Origin: an uncultured Tateyamaria sp.
Lineage (GTDB): Bacteria; Pseudomonadota; Alphaproteobacteria; Rhodobacterales; Rhodobacteraceae
Direction of reading: 5' to 3'
DNA length: 64,000 bases
Assembly (NCBI RefSeq): GCF_947503465.1
Contig: NZ_CANNDN010000005.1
Span: 36,174 to 100,173, forward strand
This document shows, piece by piece, positions 15,799 through 24,729 of the stretch. How positions within the stretch are numbered: the stretch's first letter is position 1; each line of letters begins with the position of its first letter. The position numbers and the translations under genes were made by a program. A model generated the notes under the pieces. It worked only from the letters and a program-made list of their open reading frames with translations, searched no databases and had not been told where the DNA came from.

Positions 15799-17073
15799 AT
15801 GTTCACACGACGCAAAATTATCAAGTCCGGTATGGCTTCAAGCCTAACTTTGGCCGCTGGCGGACTGGCAGCCCCGGCTCTGGCACAGGGCGCGAAAATC
15901 AAGCTGGGCTATGTCAGCCCTCAATCTGGACCACTCGCGGCGTTTTCAGAGGCAGACCAATTCGTCATCGACACATTCTTGGCGTCGGGCGCCGATGCAA
16001 ATTTTGAAGTGATCGTCAAAGATAGTCAGTCCAATCCGAACAGGGCTGCGGAGGTGGCGCGTGAGCTGATTATCGATGACGGGATCGATATGATGCTTGT
16101 TGCTTCGACACCAGAAACTACCAATCCCGTCGCGACAACCTGTGAAGCCGAGGAGATACCCGTCATCTCGACCCTCGCACCCTGGCAACCCTATTTCATT
16201 GGGCAGCAGGGGAACCCGGGCGATCCGGGATCATGGCGACCCTTTGATTTCAGCTTTCACTTTTTCTGGGGTTTAGAGGACGTCATCAGCGTCTTTACCG
16301 CGATGTGGAATCAACTTGAGACGAACAAAAGCGTCGGGGCGATTTTCCCAAACGACGGAGATGGCAATGCATGGGGCGACCCTAATCTAGGCTTTCCGCC
16401 GGTGCTTGAAGCACAAGGTTACCAACTGACCGATACCGGCCGCTATCAGAACCTAACCGACGACTTCAGTGCGCAAATCAATGCATTCAAGGCCGCGAAC
16501 TGCGAAATCATTACCGGCGTACCGATCCCACCGGACTTCACCACATTTTGGACGCAAGCCAAGCAACAAGGCTACACGCCAAAGGCGGCTAGCATTGGCA
16601 AAGCTATCTTGTTTCCACAAGCAGTTGAGGCGCTAGGCGATCAAGGCCACAATCTGAGTTCCGAAGTTTGGTGGTCACCGTTCCATCCGTTCGATTCATC
16701 TCTTACTGGGCAGACTGCCGCAGGTGTTGCCGCGGACTACATGGCGGCGACGGGGCGACCGTGGACGCAGCCAATTGGATTTGTCCATGCTCTCTTCGAG
16801 ATGGCTTCAGACGTCATGGCTCGAGTTGATGATAGCGGTAATGTCGACAAAGTGGCCTCCGCTATCGCCTCCACCGAATTGAAATCGGTCGTCGGGCGTA
16901 TCGCATTCGATGGTGCAGGCCTGCCGCCCTTTGCGGCACAGAATGTGGCCAAAACACCCCTCGTGGGTGGACAGTGGCGGCTCCAGAATGATGGCTCCTA
17001 TGAGTTGGTGATCGTGGACAACTCGGACCATACCGACATCCCGACCGCAGGAACAATGGAAGCAATCGTTTGA
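15799..17073 (+). CDS. Branched-chain-type ABC transporter substrate-binding protein 1
   Basis: This 424-aa periplasmic protein of the Leu/Ile/Val-binding (peripla_BP_6) fold has a Tat-like signal, MFTRRKIIKSG..., with AAPALAQ before cleavage. KIKLGYVSPQSGPLAAFSEA opens the mature domain, and ELIIDDGIDMMLVASTPETT with EEIPVISTLAPWQ follow. GGGAGGA-like bases lie upstream of the ATG. It is followed by a stem-loop and four transporter genes. It is homologous to the second binding protein at 22601, sharing IKLGYVSPQSG/LKIGVVAPLTG and the DFTTFWTQA/DWTTFWTQA stretch. Aromatic acids are likely ligands from context. Confidence 0.9.
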   Translation: MFTRRKIIKSGMASSLTLAAGGLAAPALAQGAKIKLGYVSPQSGPLAAFSEADQFVIDTFLASGADANFEVIVKDSQSNPNRAAEVARELIIDDGIDMMLVASTPETTNPVATTCEAEEIPVISTLAPWQPYFIGQQGNPGDPGSWRPFDFSFHFFWGLEDVISVFTAMWNQLETNKSVGAIFPNDGDGNAWGDPNLGFPPVLEAQGYQLTDTGRYQNLTDDFSAQINAFKAANCEIITGVPIPPDFTTFWTQAKQQGYTPKAASIGKAILFPQAVEALGDQGHNLSSEVWWSPFHPFDSSLTGQTAAGVAADYMAATGRPWTQPIGFVHALFEMASDVMARVDDSGNVDKVASAIASTELKSVVGRIAFDGAGLPPFAAQNVAKTPLVGGQWRLQNDGSYELVIVDNSDHTDIPTAGTMEAIV

Positions 17074-17083
17074 CCAACGGTCA

Positions 17084-17103
17084 GGGCGGGTTTCGGCCCG
17101 CCC
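17084..17103 (+). terminator. Stem-loop between binding-protein and ATPase genes
   Basis: GGGCGGG and CCCGCCC pair around a 6-nt loop, 10 nt after the binding-protein stop and 17 nt before the next start. No T-run follows, so it more likely attenuates or stabilises the 3' end of the binding-protein message, raising its level over the membrane parts, than stops all transcription. Confidence 0.65.
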
Positions 17104-17119
17104 CTCGAGGGAAACAGCC

Positions 17120-17836
17120 ATGATTTTATCGCTTAAGAACGTGTCCAAGTCCTTTGGTGCGCTGACCGTCTCGGATGATGTCAGCTTTGATGTGCCGGCC
17201 GGGCAGGCCTTGGGCATTATCGGGCCAAATGGCGCGGGCAAGTCGACGTTGTTTAACTTGATCACAGGCAATTTGCGCGCCAACGCGGGCAGCGTTCATT
17301 TCGAAGGCCGCGATGTAACAAACGTTTCCGCGATGGAACGTTGTCTGACGGGAATTGGCCGGTCTTTCCAGATCCCACAGCCTTTCGGGACCCTCACGGT
17401 TTATGAAAACCTTGTCGTCGCCGCCACGCATGGCCGCAACCTTTCTGAGACCACCGTGCTTGAAGACTGCGTCGACATTCTGAAACGCACCGAATTGATC
17501 GAACGGGCCAATACGCCCGCGTCTCACCTGTCTCTGTTGGAACGCAAGCGCCTTGAGCTGTCGCGCGCGATGGCCACGCAACCCAAGTTGTTGTTGCTCG
17601 ACGAGATCGCAGGCGGCCTGACCGAGGGTGAATGTCAGGCCCTGATTGCCACCATCAAGGACATCCACGGCCAGGGCGTGACGATCATCTGGATAGAGCA
17701 TGTCCTGCACGCACTGACTTCAGTCGTCGAACGATTGCTGGTTCTGGACTTTGGCAGGGTCATTGGTATCGGCGATCCAGACGAAATCATGGCCAGCAAG
17801 CAGGTTCAGGAAATCTATCTGGGGATTGAAGTCTGA
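17120..17836 (+). CDS. Branched-chain-type ABC transporter ATPase, LivG-like (system 1)
   Basis: This 238-aa ATPase shows Walker A GPNGAGKSTLFNLITG (about 33-48), the Q-loop region GIGRSFQIPQPFGTLTVYEN, a C-loop in which the usual LSGGQ reads LSLLERKRLEL, Walker B LLLLDEIAGGLTEGE and the switch histidine IWIEHVLHAL. The degenerate signature is normal for LivG-type subunits, which pair with LivF. The stop overlaps the next start by one base. It powers uptake with the proteins encoded at 17836-20458. Confidence 0.93.
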   Translation: MILSLKNVSKSFGALTVSDDVSFDVPAGQALGIIGPNGAGKSTLFNLITGNLRANAGSVHFEGRDVTNVSAMERCLTGIGRSFQIPQPFGTLTVYENLVVAATHGRNLSETTVLEDCVDILKRTELIERANTPASHLSLLERKRLELSRAMATQPKLLLLDEIAGGLTEGECQALIATIKDIHGQGVTIIWIEHVLHALTSVVERLLVLDFGRVIGIGDPDEIMASKQVQEIYLGIEV

Positions 17837-18543
17837 TGGCCCTGTTGCAAACGGATGAACTGATTGCCCACTACGGTGATTTTCAAGCGCTCTTCGGGGT
17901 GGATATCACGCTGAACGAGGCCGAGGTTGTTGCGATCATCGGTGCCAACGGAGCGGGTAAAACGACGCTTATGCGGTCAATCTCCGGTGTGCTCAGGAAT
18001 GCCGCGCAAGCCATAAAATTTGACGGAGCGGCAATTGGTGATCGACCCGCCGATGAGATCATGGCTAAAGGCCTGGCCATGGTGCCCGAAGGGCGCAGGC
18101 TATTCCCTTCACTCAGTGTAGAAGAAAACTTGCTGATCGGTGCCTATGGTCGCAAGGGCGAAGGGCATTGGACCCTGGATACGGTTTACAATCTTTTCCC
18201 AATCTTGCGCGCCAAGCGGACAAATCCGGGCACTGCCTTATCCGGCGGCCAGCAACAAATGGTGGCAATTGGACGCGCGCTGATGAGCAACCCTCGTGTT
18301 CTTTTGTGTGATGAAATCAGTCTTGGCCTCGCCCCCGTAGTGATCAAGGACATCTACAAAGCAGTGCCCGCGATCAAGGCTGCCGGTGCCTCGCTGATCG
18401 TAGTTGAACAGGACATCGGGCAAGCCATGGCAGTGGCTGACCGGGTCTATTGCATGATGGAAGGGCAGGTCACGCTGTCGGGAACGCCGGCCAGTCTGAG
18501 CCGAGACGCCATTCATGATGCCTACTTTGGAGCAGTAGCATGA
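17836..18543 (+). CDS. Branched-chain-type ABC transporter ATPase, LivF-like (system 1)
   Basis: This 235-aa ATPase has Walker A IGANGAGKTTLMRSISG, the LivF hallmark VPEGRRLFPSLSVEENL, signature ALSGGQQQMVAIGRALM, Walker B LLCDEISLGLAP and switch region VVEQDIGQAM. The start ATG at 17836 uses the last base of the LivG stop (TGATG), indicating translational coupling. It forms the heterodimeric nucleotide-binding pair with the LivG-like protein. Confidence 0.93.
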   Translation: MALLQTDELIAHYGDFQALFGVDITLNEAEVVAIIGANGAGKTTLMRSISGVLRNAAQAIKFDGAAIGDRPADEIMAKGLAMVPEGRRLFPSLSVEENLLIGAYGRKGEGHWTLDTVYNLFPILRAKRTNPGTALSGGQQQMVAIGRALMSNPRVLLCDEISLGLAPVVIKDIYKAVPAIKAAGASLIVVEQDIGQAMAVADRVYCMMEGQVTLSGTPASLSRDAIHDAYFGAVA

Positions 18544-19403
18544 TTTGGGTCGATACAATCGCACAAGGCATACTTTTGGGCGGGCTCTATGCATTGTTTG
18601 CGGCCGGGCTCAGCTTGGTTTTTGGAATAATGCGGCTGGTCAACTTGGCGCATGGCGATCTGATCGTGATGGGGGCCTATCTAATCCTTGTCTTGGTCAC
18701 GCTATTGGGCCTTTCCCCATTCATCGCTGTGCTGGTTGCAATGCCTTTGATGTTTGCGCTTGGGTGGGGGCTCCAAAAACATCTGCTGAACCGGACGCTG
18801 GGCGATGACATCCTACCGCCTCTGTTGGTGACCTTCGGTCTTTCCGTCGTTTTGCAGAACGCCCTGCTCGAGGGCTTCTCAGCCGACAGTCAGCGGCTTC
18901 CTACCGATATGCTAACCACAGCATCCGTTCAGATCGGGTCAATCGCGCTTGGTGTTATGCCGCTCTTGACCTTCGCCTCGGCGATATTGGTGATTATCTG
19001 TTTGAATCAGATCTTCTACCGTACGTCGCTCGGCCGCGCCTTCCGCGCCACTTCCGATGATCCGGTGACGGCAAGCCTGATGGGCATCAAACCAAACCAG
19101 GTTTTCGCCGTTGCGACCGGCATTGCGATGATCATCGTCACGATTGCGGCGCTCTATCTTGGCCTGCGGTCCAACTTTGATCCGAACATCGGCCCCGCGC
19201 GCCTGATCTATGCCTTCGAGGCTGTGATCATCGGCGGGCTTGGATCACTTTGGGGGACGCTGATCGGAGGGATCATCATTGGTGTCGCCCAAACAGTCGG
19301 TGCCGCAATCAACCCCGAATGGCAGATCCTGGCAGGGCATATCGCGTTCCTCGTGGTTCTCTTGATCCGCCCGCGTGGACTCTTTCCAAGGGCAAATGAC
19401 TGA
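18540..19403 (+). CDS. Branched-chain-type ABC transporter permease, LivH-like (system 1)
   Basis: This 287-aa inner-membrane protein has about eight hydrophobic segments. Diagnostic sequences are GILLGGLYALFAAGLSLVFG, IMRLVNLAHGDLIVMGAYL, and near the C-terminus LIYAFEAVIIGGLGSLWGTL, which faces the ATPases. ATGA overlaps the LivF stop. It pairs with the LivM-like permease encoded next. Confidence 0.93.
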   Translation: MIWVDTIAQGILLGGLYALFAAGLSLVFGIMRLVNLAHGDLIVMGAYLILVLVTLLGLSPFIAVLVAMPLMFALGWGLQKHLLNRTLGDDILPPLLVTFGLSVVLQNALLEGFSADSQRLPTDMLTTASVQIGSIALGVMPLLTFASAILVIICLNQIFYRTSLGRAFRATSDDPVTASLMGIKPNQVFAVATGIAMIIVTIAALYLGLRSNFDPNIGPARLIYAFEAVIIGGLGSLWGTLIGGIIIGVAQTVGAAINPEWQILAGHIAFLVVLLIRPRGLFPRAND

Positions 19404-20458
19404 TGACCTATTTCGTGCAAACCCGCACTACTATCTCTGGTGTCTCGACGGCGCTAGGGGCTGCCATCCTGTTTTGCTTGATCTTGCTGCCCTTTTTTGC
19501 AGGTCGCGGTCTGATCCAGGACATGTTCACGATCCTTACGATGCTGGTTCTGGCGCAGTTGTGGAACCTGTTGGCCGGCTACGGCGGCCTAGTCAGCATC
19601 GGCCAGCAAGCCTTTGTTGGCATGGGTGCCTATACGCTGTTTGGTGTGGTGATCCTTGGAGGTGTGGATCCGGTGGCGGCAACCCTCTGTTCCGGTCTCG
19701 GAGCGCTTGTCATTGCGGTGCCCACGGCCTTCTTCGCCTTCCGTTTGAACGGCGCATATTTCGCCATCGGCACCTGGGTCATCGCTGAGGTTGTTCGTCT
19801 GCTGGTGGCGCAATGGAAGGTCCTTGGCGGCGGGACAGGCACGTCATTGCCGCGCGATGCGACCGGTAACATGTGGTTTGTCGACGGCATCAAGGCGCTG
19901 CTGAATATCAAAACCTCGGCCGCGCGGGATGTATTGGCCTATTGGCTGGCACTTGCCCTCGCGGTCGCTACGATCGCGGGGATATACTGGCTGTTACGGA
20001 CCCGCCGAGGCCTAGCACTTGCCGCTGTACGCGACAACATCGAGGCCGCCAAATCGGTGGGTGTGGATGCCGCGCGCATGAAATGGGTCGTGTTCCTGAC
20101 CTCTGCTTTTGGCACGGGTCTCGCAGGTGGGCTTATCTATATGCAAAAGGCCCGCATCAGCCCCGATGCAGCCTTCAGCGTCACCGACTGGACGGCCTAC
20201 GTGATCTTTATCGTGGTCATCGGGGGCATTGGTACTATCGAAGGCCCAATCCTTGGCGTCCTGATTTTCGTTGTCCTGCAATCGCTTTTGGCAGATTTCG
20301 GCAGTTGGTATCTCCTCAGCCTTGGGCTGCTTGCGATTGTCATCATGCTCGTTGCGCCGCGCGGCCTTTGGGGGCTGCTGTCAGAGCGTACAGGACTCCA
20401 CATCTTTCCCGTTCAACGTCGTTTGCACGGGCTCGGCCTTGAGACATCGGAGGAGTAA
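19403..20458 (+). CDS. Branched-chain-type ABC transporter permease, LivM-like (system 1)
   Basis: This 351-aa membrane protein has about nine to ten helices, including MLVLAQLWNLLAGYGGLVSI, GQQAFVGMGAYTLFGVVIL and the cytoplasmic loop LAAVRDNIEAAKSVGVDAAR, all LivM hallmarks; the C-terminal VVIGGIGTIEGPILGVLIF faces the ATPases. Its start shares a base with the LivH stop, and the monooxygenase gene follows 2 nt after its stop, so transport and hydroxylation are transcribed together. Confidence 0.93.
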   Translation: MTYFVQTRTTISGVSTALGAAILFCLILLPFFAGRGLIQDMFTILTMLVLAQLWNLLAGYGGLVSIGQQAFVGMGAYTLFGVVILGGVDPVAATLCSGLGALVIAVPTAFFAFRLNGAYFAIGTWVIAEVVRLLVAQWKVLGGGTGTSLPRDATGNMWFVDGIKALLNIKTSAARDVLAYWLALALAVATIAGIYWLLRTRRGLALAAVRDNIEAAKSVGVDAARMKWVVFLTSAFGTGLAGGLIYMQKARISPDAAFSVTDWTAYVIFIVVIGGIGTIEGPILGVLIFVVLQSLLADFGSWYLLSLGLLAIVIMLVAPRGLWGLLSERTGLHIFPVQRRLHGLGLETSEE

Positions 20459-20460
20459 TC

Positions 20461-22218
20461 ATGGCAGATATCCAAACAGAAGTTCTTATCATCGGGACCG
20501 GACCTGCGGGTTCTTCCTTGGCTGCGCTGCTGGCCACGCAAGGCGTCGAAACGCTTGTCATCAACCGTTACCGCTGGCTTGCGAATTCCCCGCGGGCCCA
20601 CATCACCAATCAACGGACAATGGAGGTTCTTCGCGACCTTGGCCATGATGTTGAGGAGGAGGCCTACATTCACGCAACTGAGCAAGAGTTAATGGGCCAA
20701 AACGTGTTTTGCTCGTCGCTTGCAGGAGAAGAACTAGGACGTCTGCCCGCATGGGGGACACATCCTCTTTCGAAGGCAGAACACCAGTTGTCCAGCCCGT
20801 CGCTCATGAACGATCTACCGCAAACCCTGATGGAGCCGCTGTTGTTCAAGACCGCGTGCGCGCGTGGTGCGCAGGCGCGCATGTCCTGCAACTACCTGTC
20901 GCATGTTCAGGATGAAGACGGCGTCACAACAACAATCGAAGATCGCCTTTCAGGCAAAACATTTACTGTCCGGTCCAAGTATCTTGTCGGTGCTGACGGG
21001 GCGAATAGTAAGGTCGCAGAAGACTTGAACCTTCCTTTGGAAGGCAAAATGGGGGTATCGGGATCGATCAATTTCTTGTTCAAGGCCGATCTAACCCGGT
21101 TTGTCGCGCACAGGCCTTCCGTCCTTTATTGGGTCATTCAGCCTGGTTCTGATGTTGGTGGTATTGGGGCAGGCGTGGTGCGAATGGTGCGCCCTTGGAA
21201 TGAATGGCTGGCGATCTGGGGTTATGATATCGCCGAAGGTCCACCAGACCTGTCCGATGACCAGGCCAAGAAAATCATTCGGGATCTTGTCGGCGATCCC
21301 GATCTCGACGTCGATTTGAGAGAGGTCAGCTATTGGACCGTCAACGATGTCCATGCAACACGCCTTCAAGAAGGACGTGTGTTCTGCGTCGGTGATGCCA
21401 TTCACCGTCATCCTCCGACAAACGGTCTTGGATCAAACACCTCTATTCAGGATTCCTTTAATCTTGCGTGGAAACTGGCCGCCGTCTTGAAGGGAGCGGC
21501 TGGCTCAGGGTTGCTCGACACCTACACAGACGAACGCGCACCTGTCGCAAAACAGATTGTGGCACGCGCCAATAAATCGATCGGCGACTATGGGCCGATC
21601 TTTGCTGCACTTGGCCTGACCGAGACAAATGATCCCGCAGAAATGCAGGCAAACATGGACAAGCGAGCGGCGGATACTGTTGAAGCTGCCAAACAGCGGT
21701 CAGACCTCAGGATAGCTATCGCGAACAAGCGATACGAGTATGACGCCCACGGTGTTGAGATGAACCAGCGGTACTCGTCCTCTGCAATATTGCATGATGG
21801 CTCTGCAGGCCCTGCCCTTGGTTCCGATCCTGAACTTCATCACCAGCAAACGACCTTTCCCGGCGCACGAGTCCCTCACGCTTGGGTTTTCGATGCCTCC
21901 GGTCAAAAAGTTTCCATTCTCGATCTCTGTGGAAAAGGTGGGTTCACCCTATTGACCGGCAATGGGGGAGGCGCCTGGATCGATGCGGCAGAAGATTTCT
22001 CGCAACAGTCCAAAGTCGATTTGCGGAGTTTCATGATTGGTCCGAAACGCAACTTTCAGGATCATACAGGCGATTGGGCGCGACTTTGTGAAATCGAGGA
22101 CGATGGCTGTTTGATTGTACGTCCGGATCATCATGTTTGTTTCCGCGCAAGAACCATGGTGCAGAACTCAGAAATGACCTTACGGGACGTTATGATGCGG
22201 GTGCTTTGCCAAGTATGA
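20461..22218 (+). CDS. FAD-dependent aromatic monooxygenase (TfdB/phenol-hydroxylase type)
   Basis: This 585-aa group A flavoprotein hydroxylase has the three expected motifs: the dinucleotide-binding GXGXXG in VLIIGTGPAGSSLAALLA (residues 7-24), the DG motif YLVGADGANSKVAEDL (about 177) and the GD motif VFCVGDAIHRHPPTNGLGSN (about 310). A C-terminal thioredoxin-like domain (about 440-585) fits phenol 2-monooxygenase/2,4-dichlorophenol hydroxylase and resorcinol hydroxylase size. It would use NAD(P)H and O2 to hydroxylate a phenolic substrate. With a hydroxyquinol pathway downstream, resorcinol or a para-substituted phenol is likely. The GGAGGA site and 2-nt gap couple it to the transporter. 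Confidence 0.88.
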   Translation: MADIQTEVLIIGTGPAGSSLAALLATQGVETLVINRYRWLANSPRAHITNQRTMEVLRDLGHDVEEEAYIHATEQELMGQNVFCSSLAGEELGRLPAWGTHPLSKAEHQLSSPSLMNDLPQTLMEPLLFKTACARGAQARMSCNYLSHVQDEDGVTTTIEDRLSGKTFTVRSKYLVGADGANSKVAEDLNLPLEGKMGVSGSINFLFKADLTRFVAHRPSVLYWVIQPGSDVGGIGAGVVRMVRPWNEWLAIWGYDIAEGPPDLSDDQAKKIIRDLVGDPDLDVDLREVSYWTVNDVHATRLQEGRVFCVGDAIHRHPPTNGLGSNTSIQDSFNLAWKLAAVLKGAAGSGLLDTYTDERAPVAKQIVARANKSIGDYGPIFAALGLTETNDPAEMQANMDKRAADTVEAAKQRSDLRIAIANKRYEYDAHGVEMNQRYSSSAILHDGSAGPALGSDPELHHQQTTFPGARVPHAWVFDASGQKVSILDLCGKGGFTLLTGNGGGAWIDAAEDFSQQSKVDLRSFMIGPKRNFQDHTGDWARLCEIEDDGCLIVRPDHHVCFRARTMVQNSEMTLRDVMMRVLCQV

Positions 22219-22402
22219 CTGCCAGCTTCAGGCGGGTCGTTTCCAAATCAGTATCTCTATTCACATCTCAGGCGCGGAGCAAATGCCGCGTCTGACTCAA
22301 AATTTGTATCACAGACCACACAGGCATCTTGAGAACTGTACCAGAATGCCAACGCGGACCCGTTGCGCACGCATGCGAGGGGTGAGACCAAAGCTGACAT
22401 TT

Positions 22403-22417
22403 GTTCGGAATGCGAAC
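22403..22417. promoter_or_regulatory. IclR/PcaR-like palindrome upstream of transporter 2 operon
   Basis: GTTCGGAATGCGAAC has perfect GTTCG/CGAAC arms around 5 bp, extended to TTG...CAA on the outside. It matches the spacing and arms of the sites at 11005 and 11131, so the same regulator probably binds here, about 185 bp upstream of the next start codon. Confidence 0.55.
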
Positions 22418-22540
22418 AAGTAATAGCTGTGCGAAGGTCGATCTCATTTCTAGTGGGAGAATTTTTCTATTATATATCAATATTTTAATGAGATCAATAT
22501 TGTAATAAAGTAAATTACTTTTTTACATTGACAGCTGCCC

Positions 22541-22556
22541 CTCTGTTCGAACAGAG
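22541..22556. promoter_or_regulatory. 16-bp perfect palindrome near the transporter 2 promoter
   Basis: CTCTGTTCGAACAGAG is a perfect palindrome containing GTTCGAAC without the 5-bp spacer of the other sites. It lies 8 bp downstream of a TTGACA and 45 bp before the start codon, so a bound protein would block the promoter. It could be a variant site of the same IclR protein or a site for another regulator, such as the Rrf2 protein at the operon end. Confidence 0.5.
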
Positions 22557-22600
22557 TTGTGTTGCGCTCACTACAAAATGAGCATTGGGAGGAGAAAAAA

Positions 22601-23872
22601 ATGTCCAGAACTCTGCTTCGGCCGAGCCGAAGAGCTTTTGTCACCGCCATAGGTGCCACGCCGTTAACTTTTGCTTTGCCGACTTATTTGAGGGCGCAAA
22701 GTGCTGATCTCAAAATAGGAGTCGTCGCCCCGTTGACCGGCGTCCTATCGCCAACAATTACCGGCATTGACCATGTTTTTGGCCGGGTACAGGAAACCCT
22801 TTCTGCCGGTATCGAGACGGCGTCCGGCATCCGCACCATTTCACTGGTCGTGAAAGACAGCCAGTCGAGCCCGAACCGGGCATCCGAAGTCACCAGCGAC
22901 CTGATTCTGAACGAAGAAGTGGATATCATCGTCACATTCATGGCGCCGGACACGGTCAATCCCGTAGCTGATCAGTGCGAATTGAATGAGGTGCCTTGTA
23001 TTTCGACATTAATGCCATGGCAGACTTTCTATTACGACCGCGGTGCGACGGATGAGAAAGGGTTCGACTGGACCTACCACCACTTCTGGGGCATCGATCA
23101 GGTCATCGATGTGTTTACTGATCTATGGTCGCAGGTGGACACCAATGGCAACGTCGGCGCGCTGTGGCCCAGCACTGGCGACGGGCTGGCCTGGGCAAAT
23201 TCGGAAACAGGGTTTCCACCCGCGCTTGCCGCCCGCAACTTCAATCTGACGGATCCAGGGCGTTATCGGCCGCTGACCGATGATTTCAGTCAGATTATTT
23301 CAGATTTCAAAGCCAATGAGGTCGAGATCGTAACAGGTGTGGCGCTGCCGCCGGATTGGACCACGTTCTGGACACAGGCCGCGCAGCAGGGCTTTGAAGC
23401 AAAAGTCGCCTCGACGGGTCAAGCCTTGGTCTTTCCTGCCAGTGTCGAAGCCCTTGGTGATTTGGGCAACAATCACTCATTCGACTTGTTCTGGCATCCA
23501 GATTTCCCGTTTACTTCGACAATCACGGGCCAAACTGCCCGAGAATTCGCCGATGACTATATGCAGTCGACGGAACGTCAGTGGATCCAGACAATGGGTT
23601 CCATACATGCGGTGCTCGAAGCGGCGGTACGGTGCTTGCGGGACAGCGACGGAACGCGCAGTGGCACACGCGATGTGTTAGCCACATTGCAAATGGAAAC
23701 CATCGCCGGTCGCATCGATACTCCAGCAGGCCCGGTCAAGAACGTTGCTCTGACACCATTGACGGGCGGGCAATGGCGCCAGGTGGACGGACCACACCCC
23801 TATGAGCCGGTAATTGTCAGCAATATCGTCAATCCGGAAATCCCGGTGACTGGAGAGGCTCTGCCGATCTAA
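22601..23872 (+). CDS. Branched-chain-type ABC transporter substrate-binding protein 2
   Basis: The ATG at 22601 behind GGGAGGAG gives 423 aa. A Tat-like signal (LLRPSRRAFVTAIGATPLTF) precedes ADLKIGVVAPLTGVLSP, the start of the peripla_BP_6 fold. VVKDSQSSPNRASEVTSDLI closely parallels the first binding protein (VVKDSQSNPNRAAEVARELI), so the two are diverged duplicates with probably related but different ligands. A stem-loop and an SDR/VOC pair follow before the transporter's own ATPase and permease genes, an interrupted order compared with system 1. Confidence 0.9.
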   Translation: MSRTLLRPSRRAFVTAIGATPLTFALPTYLRAQSADLKIGVVAPLTGVLSPTITGIDHVFGRVQETLSAGIETASGIRTISLVVKDSQSSPNRASEVTSDLILNEEVDIIVTFMAPDTVNPVADQCELNEVPCISTLMPWQTFYYDRGATDEKGFDWTYHHFWGIDQVIDVFTDLWSQVDTNGNVGALWPSTGDGLAWANSETGFPPALAARNFNLTDPGRYRPLTDDFSQIISDFKANEVEIVTGVALPPDWTTFWTQAAQQGFEAKVASTGQALVFPASVEALGDLGNNHSFDLFWHPDFPFTSTITGQTAREFADDYMQSTERQWIQTMGSIHAVLEAAVRCLRDSDGTRSGTRDVLATLQMETIAGRIDTPAGPVKNVALTPLTGGQWRQVDGPHPYEPVIVSNIVNPEIPVTGEALPI

Positions 23873-23881
23873 TCACAGTCA

Positions 23882-23910
23882 TGCGGCGGCGCGAACGAAT
23901 GTCCGCCGCA
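23882..23910 (+). terminator. Stem-loop after binding protein 2
   Basis: Perfect 8-bp arms TGCGGCGG / CCGCCGCA enclose a 13-nt loop, 9 nt after the stop codon, with no T-run behind. It takes the same place as the stem-loop at 17084 after binding protein 1 and probably serves 3' stabilisation or partial attenuation. Confidence 0.6.
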
Positions 23911-23964
23911 CGTTCCCAAACAGAAATCATTTCAGACCGCAAGTTCACAGGAAAGGAACGCGCA

Positions 23965-24729
23965 ATGGCTCGTTTGCAAGGAAAACAGGCCCTGATCATC
24001 GGTGGGGCACAAGGCATTGGCGCTGCAACAGCAGAACTGTTCGCAGCCGAAGGGGCAGACGTCGTCGTTGCCGATTTGAAATTGGACGGCGCTCAAGCCG
24101 TATCAGATAGAATCAAGGCGCTTGGGCGAAAGTCCGATGCGGTTCAGATCGACGTCAGCAATTCGGAAAGCGTAACCAATGCGCTTGCCGAAGCGGGCAA
24201 GATACTGAGTGACCTCAGTATTTTCGTCAACACTGCTGGCATCATCGGCTCGGTCCCGGCCATGTTGGACATGGAGGAAGCCGAATACGACACAGTCACT
24301 AATGTGAATGCCAAGGGCATGTGGCTGGCCATGCGCGCTCAGGCAAGGCACCTGACAAACGCGAAACGCCCGGGCAGTATCGTCAACATCGCCAGCATCA
24401 TGGGCATCATTGGCCAACCCGGCATGACGGCCTATGGCACGTCCAAGGCATCCGTGGTCAGCCTGTCCTATAATGCAGCACTCGAACTTGGGCCCCAGGG
24501 TGTGCGGGTTAATTCCGTTCTGCCGGGCAACGTCAAAACCGATATGATGCGGCAAGTCGTTCCGACCGACTTTGAAGCTGTGTTGGTCGAACAAAACCCC
24601 ATGCGCCAACTGGCCGATCCAGTCGATATTGCCGAGGCTTGTCTCTGGCTGTGCAGCGATGCGTCAAGAATGGTTAACGGTGCGTCCATTGTTGTGGATG
24701 GCGGCGTCTCGAATGCGTGGTTTGTGTGA
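23965..24729 (+). CDS. Short-chain dehydrogenase/reductase (SDR)
   Basis: The ATG at 23965 follows GGAAAGGA and gives 254 aa, the classical SDR size. It has the cofactor motif ALIIGGAQGIGAATAELFAA (TGxxxGxG-like, with Gly-Gly-Ala in place of TGG), D at VVVADLKLDG suggesting NAD preference, and NTAG at FVNTAGIIG. The catalytic Ser is in NIASIMGIIG and YxxxK in TAYGTSKASVVSL. The C-terminus SRMVNGASIVVDGG is typical. It overlaps the VOC gene by one base. It may oxidise or reduce a side-chain alcohol or dihydrodiol of the imported aromatic. Confidence 0.88.
   Translation: MARLQGKQALIIGGAQGIGAATAELFAAEGADVVVADLKLDGAQAVSDRIKALGRKSDAVQIDVSNSESVTNALAEAGKILSDLSIFVNTAGIIGSVPAMLDMEEAEYDTVTNVNAKGMWLAMRAQARHLTNAKRPGSIVNIASIMGIIGQPGMTAYGTSKASVVSLSYNAALELGPQGVRVNSVLPGNVKTDMMRQVVPTDFEAVLVEQNPMRQLADPVDIAEACLWLCSDASRMVNGASIVVDGGVSNAWFV

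Larger units (their letters stand above)
22219..22600. other. Regulatory intergenic region ahead of the second transporter operon
   Basis: 382 bp without a supported gene; clearly AT-rich in its middle (about 22450-22530). It holds two palindromes (annotated separately), a TTGACA at 22528-22533 that may be a -35 element, and a strong GGAGGAG ribosome site before the ATG at 22601. Confidence 0.6.
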
